A stretch of DNA of 64,000 bases from Chrysopilus asiliformis (taxonomy: Eukaryota > Arthropoda > Insecta > Diptera > Rhagionidae): positions 101,672,733 to 101,736,732 of the forward strand of contig OZ035960.1 of assembly GCA_964034945.1 (NCBI GenBank), given 5' to 3'. Both the position numbers and the translations under genes were made by a program. Each line of letters starts with the position of its first letter. Positions within the stretch are counted from its first letter, which is position 1. The notes beneath the pieces are model-generated. The model was not told where the DNA came from. It saw nothing but the letters and a program-made list of their open reading frames with translations, and did not search any database. This document shows positions 10,629 through 23,300 of the stretch, piece after piece.

Positions 10629-11192
10629 TACAAATAGATATTTAATTATTTTTTGTTTTGTTATAAGGTAACATTCTATGAAATTTCTGATTTAAAAAAT
10701 CATTTTAAATCAACAAACCAGTGATTTCTTATCGCGCAGTCTTTCAAAATATTTCCATATAATACAATAAAGGTTAGAAAGAAATCCAGAAAACATTTTT
10801 TTACGTATAAAAATACATTTTTTAATATAGGCTATGTGAGATGTGGTGACCAGCGTCCACATTTTGGTGTTTTTTTTTTTTTGTTTTTAAATTTTTGGTC
10901 TCACAAGGCTTTATTTTTTGGCTTCTCGAAAAAATTTTTAATAAGGATTTTGATTTTTTGGCGGTAAAACTCTTTTGAGACGAAAATTTACCCTACACGG
11001 TATAAACGAAGAGAAATAAAAATAGGAATATATGACTTTTTCACGATGATCCCCTAAAACTAGGGATTTTTTTGAGAGTCATTACCAAAAATTGCACTGT
11101 ATTATACATTCCTATTTTTTGTAGGCATCTGTCTTATAACTTCTCTCCGCGTAATTACCCGTTCAAGTTTTTAGCTTAATTTTTAGCAAGAA
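10629..11192. other. Spacer, no gene seen
   Basis: A/T-rich, with poly-T runs near 10869-10882. Nothing recognised on either strand. Confidence 0.4.
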
Positions 11193-11600
11193 ACTCTTTT
11201 TTAGTTGCGTTTTTTTAATGTTCTGAAGCAGTTCAGAACAAGCTTTCTATACAAAATCCTGCACCACCTTTTCATCTCGGACAGCGTTTGGAACAAAGGG
11301 AAATTTTATACGGTAATGTACGGTAATGAAATGCTGCTAACTTCAAGGCCATAACTCTGACATTTTATTTTCTGTTAGAGGATTTTCTGTGGGTGGTTAG
11401 TTGGTTATGTTCGACAGCTAAATAATTTTAAACATGGGAGGTAGCAAATCGTGAGTACAGCAAGAAAATTAAACAGTAACGGCCTACTAATGAAGTTAGT
11501 TGCGATTGAACTCGATGAAATTTCGCACTTACTCTGGATCGTTTTTTTAATGTTTAGTGTTCTAGAACATTAAAAAAACGCAACTACAATAACAAAGAGT
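11193..11600. mobile_element. MITE with ACTCTTT/AGTTGCG termini
   Basis: Left arm ACTCTTTTTTAGTTGCG continues GTTTTTTTAATGTTCT. The right arm at about 11560-11600 is its imperfect inverse (AGAACATTAAAAAAACGCAA then AACAAAGAGT). No coding capacity. Boundaries are approximate by a few bases. Confidence 0.55.
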
Positions 11601-11824
11601 CCTGATTAAATGATTGTCTAACTTTTACGTAATGACATCAATTATCAAATAAAAAATTCAAAATCACTAAAAAGCGATAAAATCTAGAAAAATAAACAAA
11701 TAACAGAAATAACCTCTGTTCCTTATATTTAACCTACACACTTTCTGGTTATGACATAATTTAGCATTGATGGCAAATCTCAAAATTCATTCATATCTTC
11801 TATGTTTTAGACGTTAGAATTTTT

Positions 11825-12199
11825 GCGTCTATTTCATACGCAGGGCAAATTCCCGGGCATTTCATATTCCAGCATGGCACAGAATAATTTGATTTTACAG
11901 CCCAATATAACTATTATCAAGGCCCTGTTATACCAATCACTGAAAAATTTAAAAAAGTCTAAACTAAAGCTTACTTACTATGACGATCGTCAATATTTAA
12001 AAGGAAAATCTCATTTAAAAAATAACTAGCAACATATGAAATGCAGGGCAAATAAATAAAAGCTATTTTACGATATTTCAAAAACTATTAATTTTAAAAA
12101 CAGCAGGGCAACGAGTTTCTTATTTTTTCATCAAAACCCACTGTTTTTGATTGACCTCCAGCAGCATGGCAAAACTTGCCCTGCGTATGAAATAGACGT
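11825..12199. mobile_element. MITE with 9-bp target duplication
   Basis: 375 bp. Left terminus GCGTCTATTTCATACGCAGG and right terminus are inverted over about 24 bp with one terminal mismatch. Direct flanks AGAATTTTT at 11816-11824 and 12200-12208 look like a 9-bp target-site duplication. The 68-codon ORF at 11823-12029 lies inside the element and is spurious. Confidence 0.75.
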
Positions 12200-12208
12200 A
12201 GAATTTTT

Positions 12209-12677
12209 CATATATTTTTTCCTGAATTTAAAAGGTGATTTTCCCTTAGAATATAGTGGTTTTCCGAAAGTAACGGCGATTCATTGTCATTACCTATGAT
12301 TTATTTATTGAAAAATAAATCAAACAAATAAAATGATCTTAAATTCCATTTAAAATATCGATAGACAAGCAGTTTGAAAAGAACTTTCTAATGTCCAATC
12401 AATTTCTGAAAAAAATCACCATTAAAAATATCACACGTCTGTAAAATCCCAGTAAAACCAGTAGCCGACGGTAATCTTTTAATCTCTCCTAAAAAATTTA
12501 TCTCATACAAACCAATAGAAAAATCTTATTAATCTCCTAAAAAACCTTTCTGTGGAAGAAGTTGTTTTTTGTATACAATATGAATAAAACAAAAGTAAAT
12601 TCGTTAAAAAATTTCAAAAACATTTATTTTCATTTTTCATGTTTGAAATTGTATATGTATGGAAGATCAGTATTATT
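12209..12677. other. Spacer 3' of HES gene 2
   Basis: A/T-rich. A K-box-like TGTGAT on the minus strand at 12435-12430 would matter only if the HES gene 2 transcript runs past its proximal poly(A) signal. The word CATTTAAAATATCGAT occurs here (about 12347) and again near 12726, a short local repeat. Confidence 0.4.
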
Positions 12678-12720
12678 ATCACAGTCAATGTTTATTGCAC
12701 AGCCAAATGAATTTAAAGCT
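12678..12720 (-). promoter_or_regulatory. Brd box, poly(A) signal and K box of HES gene 2
   Basis: On the minus strand: AGCTTTA (Brd box) at 12720-12714, AATAAA at 12696-12691 and TGTGAT (K box) at 12683-12678. The K box would fall between the poly(A) signal and the expected cleavage point, at the extreme end of a 3' UTR of about 130 nt. Confidence 0.7.
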
Positions 12721-12807
12721 AAATGCCATTTAAAATATCGATCAATTACAGTTAGTTAATTGATTGATACCACGTAGTATGGAAATATTTGTAGACTGAC
12801 TGCAAAT

Positions 12808-13395
12808 TCACCATGGTCTCCACATATCATTCCGATTAGACTGGGCAGGAACTTTGACGAGCTTCAGAAGTCCTTTTGGCGGGATAGATTCCTGGATGTC
12901 CATTTCGCTTTCGTAGCCAGAAGACGCAGGACTCAAAGGAGCTGTACTGCCACCGTCACAAACAATGTTTAGCGTTGACGTTGATGTTGACATCGATGGG
13001 CAGGATGATTTCATGTTTGCGGAAGTCTGTATGGTATTCAATTGATGTCCCAGATGCGTCATGAGTTTCGTGCCGAGGGTTATGTCAATACCGGGAATTG
13101 CTGCTAGTGCCTTGGATACTTCGTTTGCTGCCTGGATATACCCCGTTCGAAAACTATCGGTTAATAATTGCTGTTTGCGATCTTTAGTTTTTCTAAGATG
13201 CTCGACTGTAAGCTCCAGAATGTCAGCCTTTTCTAGACGCGTTACATGTTCACCCTCTTCAGTTAAACACTCGACCATTAAATCCTTTAGTTCATCCAGG
13301 CACTTGTTGATCCTGGCACGCCGTTTACGCTCCAAAAGCGGCTTCATCACTTTTCGGTATTGATAGGTTTTAGACATTTCCATTTCGAGAACCAT
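12808..13395 (-). CDS. Enhancer of split bHLH-Orange-WRPW repressor (HES gene 2)
   Basis: Predicted 195-residue nuclear Notch-effector repressor. Seen: bHLH at residues 13-70, nearly identical to HES gene 1 (proline 19; [19 protein letters not shown]); Orange domain at about 82-123 ([20 protein letters not shown]...); WRPW at 192-195 followed by TGA. Unlike HES gene 1 it has [12 protein letters not shown] at 155-166, resembling the phosphorylated SSGYxSD 'P-domain' of Drosophila m5/m7/m8, so activity may be controlled by CK2/MAPK-type phosphorylation (inference). The Orange domain looks intermediate between mbeta and mgamma, so no symbol is given. The shared [16 protein letters not shown] start and the adjacent position indicate an old tandem duplication. 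It is the last intact complex member before the satellite. Confidence 0.95.
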   Translation of the reverse strand: MVLEMEMSKTYQYRKVMKPLLERKRRARINKCLDELKDLMVECLTEEGEHVTRLEKADILELTVEHLRKTKDRKQQLLTDSFRTGYIQAANEVSKALAAIPGIDITLGTKLMTHLGHQLNTIQTSANMKSSCPSMSTSTSTLNIVCDGGSTAPLSPASSGYESEMDIQESIPPKGLLKLVKVPAQSNRNDMWRPW

Positions 13396-13614
13396 TTTTA
13401 TTTATTTTTATTAAATTTTTTATTATTCACTTAAACTTGTATTTTAGCACGATTTATTTTTTTGATTTAAAAAACAAAATCTTAAAGCACGTTTTGTATG
13501 TATATTGATTTTTCTATATTCGAAATACTCGTAAGTATAAAGAATCTTGCACTCTTTTCTAAGTACCGGCTCAAAAATCTTCAGACGATGTTGACTTGAC
13601 CAAGTCTAAACTGA

Positions 13615-13650
13615 GAATGACTCACAAACGATCCCTACTCAGCATTTTAA
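13615..13650 (-). promoter_or_regulatory. Core promoter of HES gene 2
   Basis: On the minus strand TTAAAAT starts at 13650 (-32) and TCATTC (13620-13615) places A+1 at 13618, giving a 223-nt 5' UTR. There is no DPE match at +28 (ACATC). Confidence 0.6.
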
Positions 13651-13771
13651 GCGATTCAACATTCTGATGGCAATACATTCTGGATACGATGAACATACAA
13701 AAAACGCCACTTGAATACAACACCATTGAGATGGTAAAGAATGTTTGCCGTTTCGCCTTGCATCGAAAACC

Positions 13772-13824
13772 CGTGGGAAACGAATTCGAAGTGAGGTTCC
13801 CACACGATCTCGACCACCACCTGC
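13772..13824. promoter_or_regulatory. SPS+A Notch/proneural module of HES gene 2
   Basis: CGTGGGAA (13772-13779) and TTCCCACA (13797-13804) face each other across 17 nt; CACCTGC (13818-13824; GCAGGTG on the minus strand) is a proneural A box. Order from the gene outwards is start site, SPS, A. It lies 154 bp upstream of the predicted start site. Confidence 0.85.
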
Positions 13825-14586
13825 TTAAGATAAACACGCACAGCTGTTAATATTATCCAATACGCTTTGAAAAGTCTTTCGCTTTCGACAGCGTTCCTTA
13901 GGGATGATGGAACAACGGTCTCGCTCAATGGATGAATACGAGTTCCCCCTCGCCGCTCGCAATTCCATCCGCATATCCTGGTGAGGCAAGCGAGCGTCTA
14001 TAGGGAATATGAGGTTACTTTATATGGGATGAGGTTATATCGTTTTGAACGACGGCATATCGTATGCCAGGCAAACAGGCCAAGTGGCCAGCATAATTGA
14101 TCACGCGTCATACACTGTAGCCCTTTTTGCCTCTCTTACAATAACAGATTCACTGTTACGACTCTTTGGAATAAGGGAGCTTGTCATTATTATGCTATTG
14201 GCAGAGTCGTTATCAATAGTACGACATTTGACTACTTTATGTTTATGGAAAAAAGATAGTAAATTGAATTTAACCGACAATTGGTGCATCGTTGTATATG
14301 GGAATTTCGACGGCTTGGCGGGTAAAATGTGTATGAAGCGACGTGTGATGAGCACGAGATAATTTCTAGAAAAAATTGATTGAGAAAATAACTAAGTAGT
14401 AAGTAAGATTTAGTTTTCACAACAGATTGTTATGAATTATTGCAGTTTTCTGATACTTCATCCATACGGTCAACTGAACAACTGTTGACCATCAACTATT
14501 AACGTGTTGATTGTTGGCATGTTTACAGATGTATCGATAAAGCTTAAATTTTAACGAAAAAGCACGTTGATTGGTTGATTGTCAAC
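13825..14586. other. Spacer between HES gene 2 and the satellite
   Basis: ORFs here, the longest at 14045-14362, show no domain, and their overlapping partners on the other strand suggest chance. Nothing else recognised. Confidence 0.4.
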
Positions 14587-14770
14587 AATTGGTGGTGGAC
14601 AAAACTATCAACTGTTGATTGAGCTATTTTGTTGACAATCAACTAGTTTTCATTAATTCGGATGAGTCTTTTTTTTAAAAAATTGGTGGTGGATAGAGCT
14701 ATTAACTGTTGATTAAGCCATTCGGTTGACGAGCAACTAGTTTTGATTAATTTGGTTAAGTATATTTTTA
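14587..14770 (+). repeat. Two-copy 94-bp tandem repeat
   Basis: Two diverged copies starting AATTGGTGGTGGA at 14587 and 14681, each containing TCAACTGTTGATT-like and CAACTAGTTTT-like words. Sequence at 14465-14580 contains more TTGATTG/TCAAC words and may be a further decayed copy. Confidence 0.7.
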
Positions 14771-14890
14771 ATTGCCATTTAATTTTACAGGATGCGTGGT
14801 GCTATGGGGCTTGAAAGACCAACAGATTCTGTGATGGAATGTTTTTGAATAGGTCATATACAATCTCTTGCGATATCCACAAAACTGGAG

Positions 14891-15070
14891 ATGGAATGGA
14901 ATGTATGGAATCTATGGAATGTATGGAATCTATGGAATGGAAAGTATGGAATGTATGGAATGTATGGAATCTATGGAATGTATGGAATCTATGGAATGGA
15001 AAGTATGGAATGTATGGAATGTATGGAATGTATGGAATCTATGGAATGTATGGAATGGAATGTATGGAAT
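14891..15070 (+). repeat. Left-edge type-B satellite block
   Basis: Mostly 9-mers mixing GGAATGTAT with GGAATCTAT, plus GGAAT-GGAATGTAT (14-base) units. The 11/12-base units of the main array are almost absent. Confidence 0.8.
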
Positions 15071-16830
15071 GTATGGAATGTATATGGAATGTATGGAATG
15101 TATGATGGAATGTATGACGGAATGTATGGAATGTATATGGAATGTATGGAATGTATATGGAATGTATGGAATGTATGATGGAATGTATGGAATGTATGCT
15201 GGAATGTATGGAATGTATGGAATGAATGATGGAATGTATGGAATGTATATGGAATGTATGGAATGTATGATGGAATGTATGGAATGTATGCTGGAATGTA
15301 TGGAATGTATATGGAATGTATGGAATGAATGATGGAATGTATGGAATGTATATGGAATGTATGGAATGTATGATGGAATGTATGGAATGTATGATGGAAT
15401 GTATGGAATGTATATGGAATGTATGGAATGTATGATGGAATGTATGGAATGTATGATGGAATGTATGGAATGTATATGGAATGTATGGAATGTATGATGG
15501 AATGTATGGAATGTATGGAATGTATATGGAATGTATGGAATGTATGATGGAATGTATGGAATGTATATGGAATGTATGGAATGTATGATGGAATGTATGG
15601 AATGTATGGAATGTATATGGAATGTATGGAATGTATGATGGAATGTATGGAATGTATGCTGGAATGTATGGAATGTATATGGAATGTATGGAATGAATGA
15701 TGGAATGTATGGAATGTATATGGAATGTATGGAATGTATGATGGAATGTATGGAATGTATGATGGAATGTATGGAATGTATATGGAATGTATGGAATGAA
15801 TGATGGAATGTATGGAATGTATATGGAATGTATGGAATGTATGATGGAATGTATGGAATGTATGATGGAATGGAATGTATGGAATGTATGGAATGTATGA
15901 TGGAATGTATGAAATGTATGATGGAATGTATGGAACGTATACGGAATGTATGGAATGTATGATGGAATGTATGGAATGTATGCTGGAATGTATGGAATGT
16001 ATATGGAATGTATGGAATGAATGATGGAATGTATGGAATGTATATGGAATGTATGATGGAATGTATGGAATGTATGATGGAATGTATGGAATGTATATGG
16101 AATGTATGGAATGTATGATGGAATGTATGGAATGTATATGGAATGTATGGAATGTATATGGAATGTATGGAATGTATGATGGAATGTATGGAATGTATGC
16201 TGGAATGTATGGAATGTATATGGAATGTATGGAATGAATGATGGAATGTATGGAATGTATATGGAATGTATGGAATGTATGATGGAATGTATGGAATGTA
16301 TGATGGAATGTATGGAATGTATGATGGAATGTATGGAATGTATATGGAATGTATGGAATGTATGATGGAATGTATGGAATGTATGCTGGAATGTATGGAA
16401 TGTATATGGAATGTATGGAATGTATGATGGAATGTATGGAATGTATGCTGGAATGTATGGAATGTATATGGAATGTATGGAATGAATGATGGAATGTATG
16501 GAATGTATATGGAATGTATGGAATGTATGATGGAATGTATGGAATGTATGCTGGAATGTATGGAATGTATATGGAATGTATGGAATGTATGATGGAATGT
16601 ATGGAATGTATGCTGGAATGTATGGAATGTATATGGAATGTATGGAATGAATGATGGAATGTATGGAATGTATATGGAATGTATGGAATGTATGATGGAA
16701 TGTATGACGGAATGTATGGAATGTATATGGAATGTATGGAATGTATATGGAATGTATGGAATGTATGATGGAATGTATGGAATGTATGATGGAATGTATG
16801 GAATGTATGATGGAATGTATGGAATGTATG
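15070..16830 (+). repeat. Type-A satellite with GCTGG variants
   Basis: 41-bp-type array in which ATGCTGGAATG replaces ATGATGGAATG at regular intervals (for example near 15198, 15289, 15658, 16199, 16387 and 16447). This variant is nearly confined to this left segment. Confidence 0.75.
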
Positions 16831-17340
16831 GAATGTATGGAACCTATGGAATGTATGGAATGTATGGAATCTATGGAATGTATGGAATCTATGGAATGTA
16901 TGGAATGGAATGTATGGAATGGAATGTAGGGAATGGAATCTATGGAATGTATGGAATGTATGGAATTTATGGAATCTATGGAATCTATGGAATCTATGGA
17001 ATGTATGGAATGTATGGAATCTATGGAATGTATGGAATCTATGGAATGGAATGTATGGAATCTATGGAATGTATGGAATGTATGGAATCTATGGAATGTA
17101 TGGAATCTATGGAATGGAATGTATGGAATGTATGGAATGTATGGAATGTATGGAATGTATGGAATGTATGGAATGTATGGAATGTATGGAATGTATGGAA
17201 TCTATGGAATGTATGGAATGTATGGAATCTATGGAATCTATGGAATGTATGGAATGGAATGTATGGAATCTATGGAATGTATGGAATGTATGAATGTATG
17301 GAATGTATGGAATGTATGGAATGTATGGAATGTATGGAAT
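16830..17340 (+). repeat. Internal type-B satellite block 1
   Basis: Dense GGAATCTAT and GGAATGGAATGTAT units, with the rare word GTAGGGAATGG at 16926. Closely matched by the block at 25500-26250. Confidence 0.8.
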
Positions 17341-20300
17341 GTATGATGGAATGTATGGAATGTATGGAATGTATGATGGAATGTATGGAATGTATGATGG
17401 ATGATGGAATGTATGATGGAATGTATGGAATGTATATGGAATGTATGGAATGTATGATGGAATGTATGGAATGTATATGGAATGTATGATAAAATGTATG
17501 GAATGTATATGGAATGTATGCAATGAATGATGGAATGTATGGAATGTATATGGAATGTATGGAATGTATATGGAATGTATGGAATGTATATGGAATGTAT
17601 GGAATGTATGATGGAATGTATGGAATGTTTGATGGAATGTATGGAATGTGTATGGAATGTTTGGAATGTATGATGGAATGTATGGAATGTATGATGGAAT
17701 GTATGGAATGTGTATGGAATGTATGGAATGTATGATGGAATGTATGGAATGTATTTGGAATGTATGGAATGTATGATGGAATGGAATGTATGATGGAATG
17801 TATGGAATGTGTATGGAATGTATGGAATGTATGGAATGTATATGGAATGTATGGAATGTATGATGGAATGTATGATGGAATGTATGGAATGTATATGGAA
17901 TGTATGGAATGTATGATGGAATGTATGATGGAATGTATGGAATGTATATGGAATGTATGGAATGTATGATGGAATGTATGGAATATATATGGAAAGTATG
18001 GAATGTATGGAATGTATATGGAATGTATGGAATGTATGATGGAATGTATGGAATGTATGATGGAATGTATGGAATGAATGGAATGTTTGATGGAATGTAT
18101 GGAATGTATATGGAATGTATGGAATGTATGATGGAATGTATGGAATGTATGATAAAATGTATGGAATGTATATGGAATGTATGGAATGTATGGAATGTAA
18201 GATAAAATGTATGGAATGTATGATGGAATGTATGGAATGTATGATGGAATGTATGGAATGTATGATGGAATGTATGGAATGTATATGGAATGTATGGAAT
18301 GTATGATAAAATGTATGGAATGTATATGGAATGTATGGAATGTATGATGGAATGTATGGAATGTATATGGAATGTATGGAATGTATGGAATGTATGGAAT
18401 GTATGATGGATGATGGAATGTATGATGGAATGTATGGAATGTATATGGAATGTATGGAATGTATGATGGAATGTATGGAATGTATATGGAATGTATGGAA
18501 TGTATATGGAATGTATGGAATGTATGATGGAATGTATGGAATGTATGATAAAATGTATGGAATGTATATGGAATGTATGGAATGTATGATGGAATGTATG
18601 GAATGTATGATGGAATGTATGGAATGTATATGGAATGTATGGAATGTATATGGAATGTATGGAATGTATGATGGAATGTATGGAATGTATGATAAAATGT
18701 ATGGAATGTATATGGAATGTATGGAATGTATGATGGAATGTATGGAATGTTTGATGGAATGTATGGAATGTATATGGAATGTATGGAATGTACGATGGAA
18801 TGTATGGAATGTATGATGGAATGTATGGAATGTATATGGAATGTATGGAATGTATGATGGAATGTATGGAATGTATATGGAATGTATGGAATGTATGATG
18901 GAATGTATGGAATGTATTTGGAATGTATGGAATGTATGATGGAATGTATGGAATGTATATGGAATGTATGGAATGTATGATGGAATGTATGGAATGTATG
19001 ATAAAATGTATGGAATGTATATGGAATGAATGGAATGTATGATGGAATGTATGGAATGTATGATGGAATGTATGGAATGTATATGGAATGTATGGAATGT
19101 ATGATGGAATGTATGGAATGTATGATAAAATGTATGGAATGTATATGGAATGAATGGAATGTATGATGGAATGTATGGAATGTATATGGAATGTATGGAA
19201 TGTATATGGAATGTATGGAATGTACGATGGAATGTATGGAATGTATGATGGAATGTATGGAATGTATATGGAATGTATGGAATGTATGATGGAATGTATA
19301 GAATGTATGATGGAATCTATGGAATGTATATGGAATGTATGGAATGTATGATGGAATGTATGGAATGTATGATAAAATGTATGGAATGTATATGGAATGT
19401 ATGGAATGTATGATGGAATGTATGGAATGTATGATAAAATGTATGGAATGTATATGGAATGAATGGAATGTATGATGGAATGTATGGAATGTTTGATGGA
19501 ATGTATGGAATGTATATGGAATGTATGGAATGTATGATGGAATGTATGGAATGTATGATAAAATGTATGGAATGTATATGGAATGAATGGAATGTATGAT
19601 GGAATGTATGGAATGTTTGATGGAATGTATGGAATGTATATGGAATGTATGGAATGTACGATGGAATGTATGGAATGTATGATGGAATGTATGGAATGTA
19701 TATGGAATGTATGGAATGTATGATGGAATGTATGGAATGTATGATAAAATGTATGGAATGTATATGGAATGTATGGAATGTATGATGGAATGTATGGAAT
19801 GTATATGGAATGTATGGAATGTATGATGGAATGTATGGAATGTATGATAAAATGTATGGAATGTATATGGAATGTATGGAATGTATGATGGAATGTATGG
19901 AATGTATATGGAATGTATGGAATGTATATGGAATGTATGGAATGTATGATGGAATGTATGGAATGTATGATAAAATGTATGGAATGTATATGGAATGTAT
20001 GGAATGTATGATAAAATGTATGGAATGTATATGGAATGTATGGAATGTATGATGGAATGTATGGAATGTATGATGGAATGTATGGAATGTATATGGAATG
20101 TATGGAATGTATGATGGAATGTATGGAATGTATGGAATGTATGATGGAATGTATGGAATGTATATGGAATGTAAGGAATGTATGATGGAATGTATGGAAT
20201 GTATGATAAAATGTATGGAATGTATATGGAATGTATGGAATGTATGATGGAATGTATGGAATGTATGATAAAATGTATGGAATGTATATGGAATGAATGG

Positions 20301-23300
20301 AATGTATGATGGAATGTATCGAATGTATGATAAAATGTATGGAATGTATATGGAATGTATGGAATGTATGATGGAATGTATGGAATGTATATGGAATGTA
20401 TGGAATGTATATGGAATGTATGGAATGTATGATGGAATGTATGGAATGTATGATAAAATGTATGGAATGTATATGGAATGTATGGAATGTATGATAAAAT
20501 GTATGGAATGTATATGGAATGTATGGAATGTATGATGGAATGTATGGAATGTATGATGGAATGTATGGAATGTATATGGAATGTATGGAATGTATGATGG
20601 AATGTATGGAATGTATATGGAATGTAAGGAATGTATGATGGAATGTATGGAATGTATGATAAAATGTATGGAATGTATATGGAATGTATGGAATGTACGA
20701 TGGAATGTATGGAATGTATGATGGAATGTATGGAATGTATATGGAATGTATGGAATGTATGATGGAATGTATGGAATGTATGATAAAATGTATGGAATGT
20801 ATATGGAATGTATGGAATGTATGATGGAATGTATGGAATGTATATGGAATGTATGGAATGTATGATGAAATGTATGGAATGTATATGGAATGTATGGAAT
20901 GTATGATGGAATGTATGGAATGTATGATGGAATGTATGGAATGTATATGGAATGTATGGAATGTATGATGGAATGTATGGAATGTATATGAAATGTATGG
21001 AATGTATGATGGAATGTATGGAAAGTATGATGGAATGTATGGAATGTATGGAATATTTGATGGAATGTATGGAATGTATATGGAATATATGGAATGTATG
21101 ATGGAATGTATGGAATGTATATGGAATGTATGGAATGTATGATGGAATGTATGGAATGTATGATGGAATGTATGGAATGTGTATGGAATGTATGGAATGT
21201 ATGATGGAATGTATGGAATGTTTGATGGAATGTATGGAATGTATGATGGAATGTATGGAATGTATGATGGAATGTATGGAATGTATATGGAATGTATGGA
21301 ATGTATGATGGAATGTATGGAATGTATGATGGAATCTATGGAATGTATGGAATGTTTGATGGAATGTATGGAATGTATGATGGAATGTATGGAATGTATA
21401 TGGAATGTATGGAATGTATGATGGAATGTATGGAATGAATGGAATGTTTGATGGAATGTATGGAATGTATATGGAATGTATGGAATGTATGATGGAATGT
21501 ATGGAATGTATGATAAAATGTATGGAATGTATATGGAATGTATGGAATGTATGGAATGTAAGATAAAATGTATGGAATGTATGATGGAATTTATGGAATG
21601 TATGATGGAATGTATGGAATGTATGATGGAATGTATGGAATGTATATGGAATGTATGGAATGTATGATAAAATGTATGGAATGTATATGGAATGTATGGA
21701 ATGTATGATGGAATGTATGGAATGTATATGGAATGTATGGAATGTATGGAATGTATGGAATGTATGATGGATGATGGAATGTATGATGGAATGTATGGAA
21801 TGTATATGGAATGTATGGAATGTACGATGGAATGTATGGAATGTATATGGAATGTATGGAATGTATATGGAATGTATGGAATGTATGATGGAATGTATGG
21901 AATGTATGATAAAATGTATGGAATGTATATGGAATGTATGGAATGTATGATGGAATGTATGGAATGTATGATGGAATGTATGGAATGTATATGGAATGTA
22001 TGGAATGTATATGGAATGTATGGAATGTATGATGGAATGTATGGAATGTATGATAAAATGTATGGAATGTATATGGAATGTATGGAATGTATGATGGAAT
22101 GTATGGAATGTTTGATGGAATGTATGGAATGTATATGGAATGTATGGAATGTACGATGGAATGTATGGAATGTATGATGGAATGTATGGAATGTATATGG
22201 AATGTATGGAATGTATGATGGAATGTATGGAATGTTTGATGGAATGTATGGAATGTATATGGAATGTATGGAATGTACGATGGAATGTATGGAATGTATG
22301 ATGGAATGTATGGAATGTATATGGAATGTATGGAATGTATGATGGAATGTATGGAATGTATGATAAAATGTATGGAATGTATATGGAATGAATGGAATGT
22401 ATGATGGAATGTATGGAATGTATGATAAAATGTATGGAATGTATATGGAATGTATGGAATGTATGATGGAATGTATGGAATGTATATGGAATGTATGGAA
22501 TGTATGATGGAATGTATGGAATGTATGATAAAATGTATGGAATGTATATGGAATGTATGGAATGTATGATGGAATGTATGGAATGTATATGGAATGTATG
22601 GAATGTATATGGAATGTATGGAATGTATGATGGAATGTATGGAATGTATGATAAAATGTATGGAATGTATATGGAATGTATGGAATGTATGATAAAATGT
22701 ATGGAATGTATATGGAATGTATGGAATGTATGATGGAATGTATGGAATGTATGATGGAATGTATGGAATGTATATGGAATGTATGGAATGTATGATGGAA
22801 TGTATGGAATGTATGGAATGTATGATGGAATGTATGGAATGTATATGGAATGTAAGGAATGTATGATGGAATGTATGGAATGTATGATAAAATGTATGGA
22901 ATGTATATGGAATGTATGGAATGTATGATGGAATGTATGGAATGTATGATAAAATGTATGGAATGTATATGGAATGAATGGAATGTATGATGGAATGTAT
23001 CGAATGTATGATAAAATGTATGGAATGTATATGGAATGTATGGAATGTATGATGGAATGTATGGAATGTATATGGAATGTATGGAATGTATATGGAATGT
23101 ATGGAATGTATGATGGAATGTATGGAATGTATGATAAAATGTATGGAATGTATATGGAATGTATGGAATGTATGATAAAATGTATGGAATGTATATGGAA
23201 TGTATGGAATGTATGATGGAATGTATGGAATGTATGATGGAATGTATGGAATGTATATGGAATGTATGGAATGTATGATGGAATGTATGGAATGTATATG

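Noticed and set aside
14045..14362. 105-codon plus-strand ORF with a hydrophobic centre
   Set aside because: Not recognisable, with competing ORFs on the other strand; likely chance in the spacer before the satellite.
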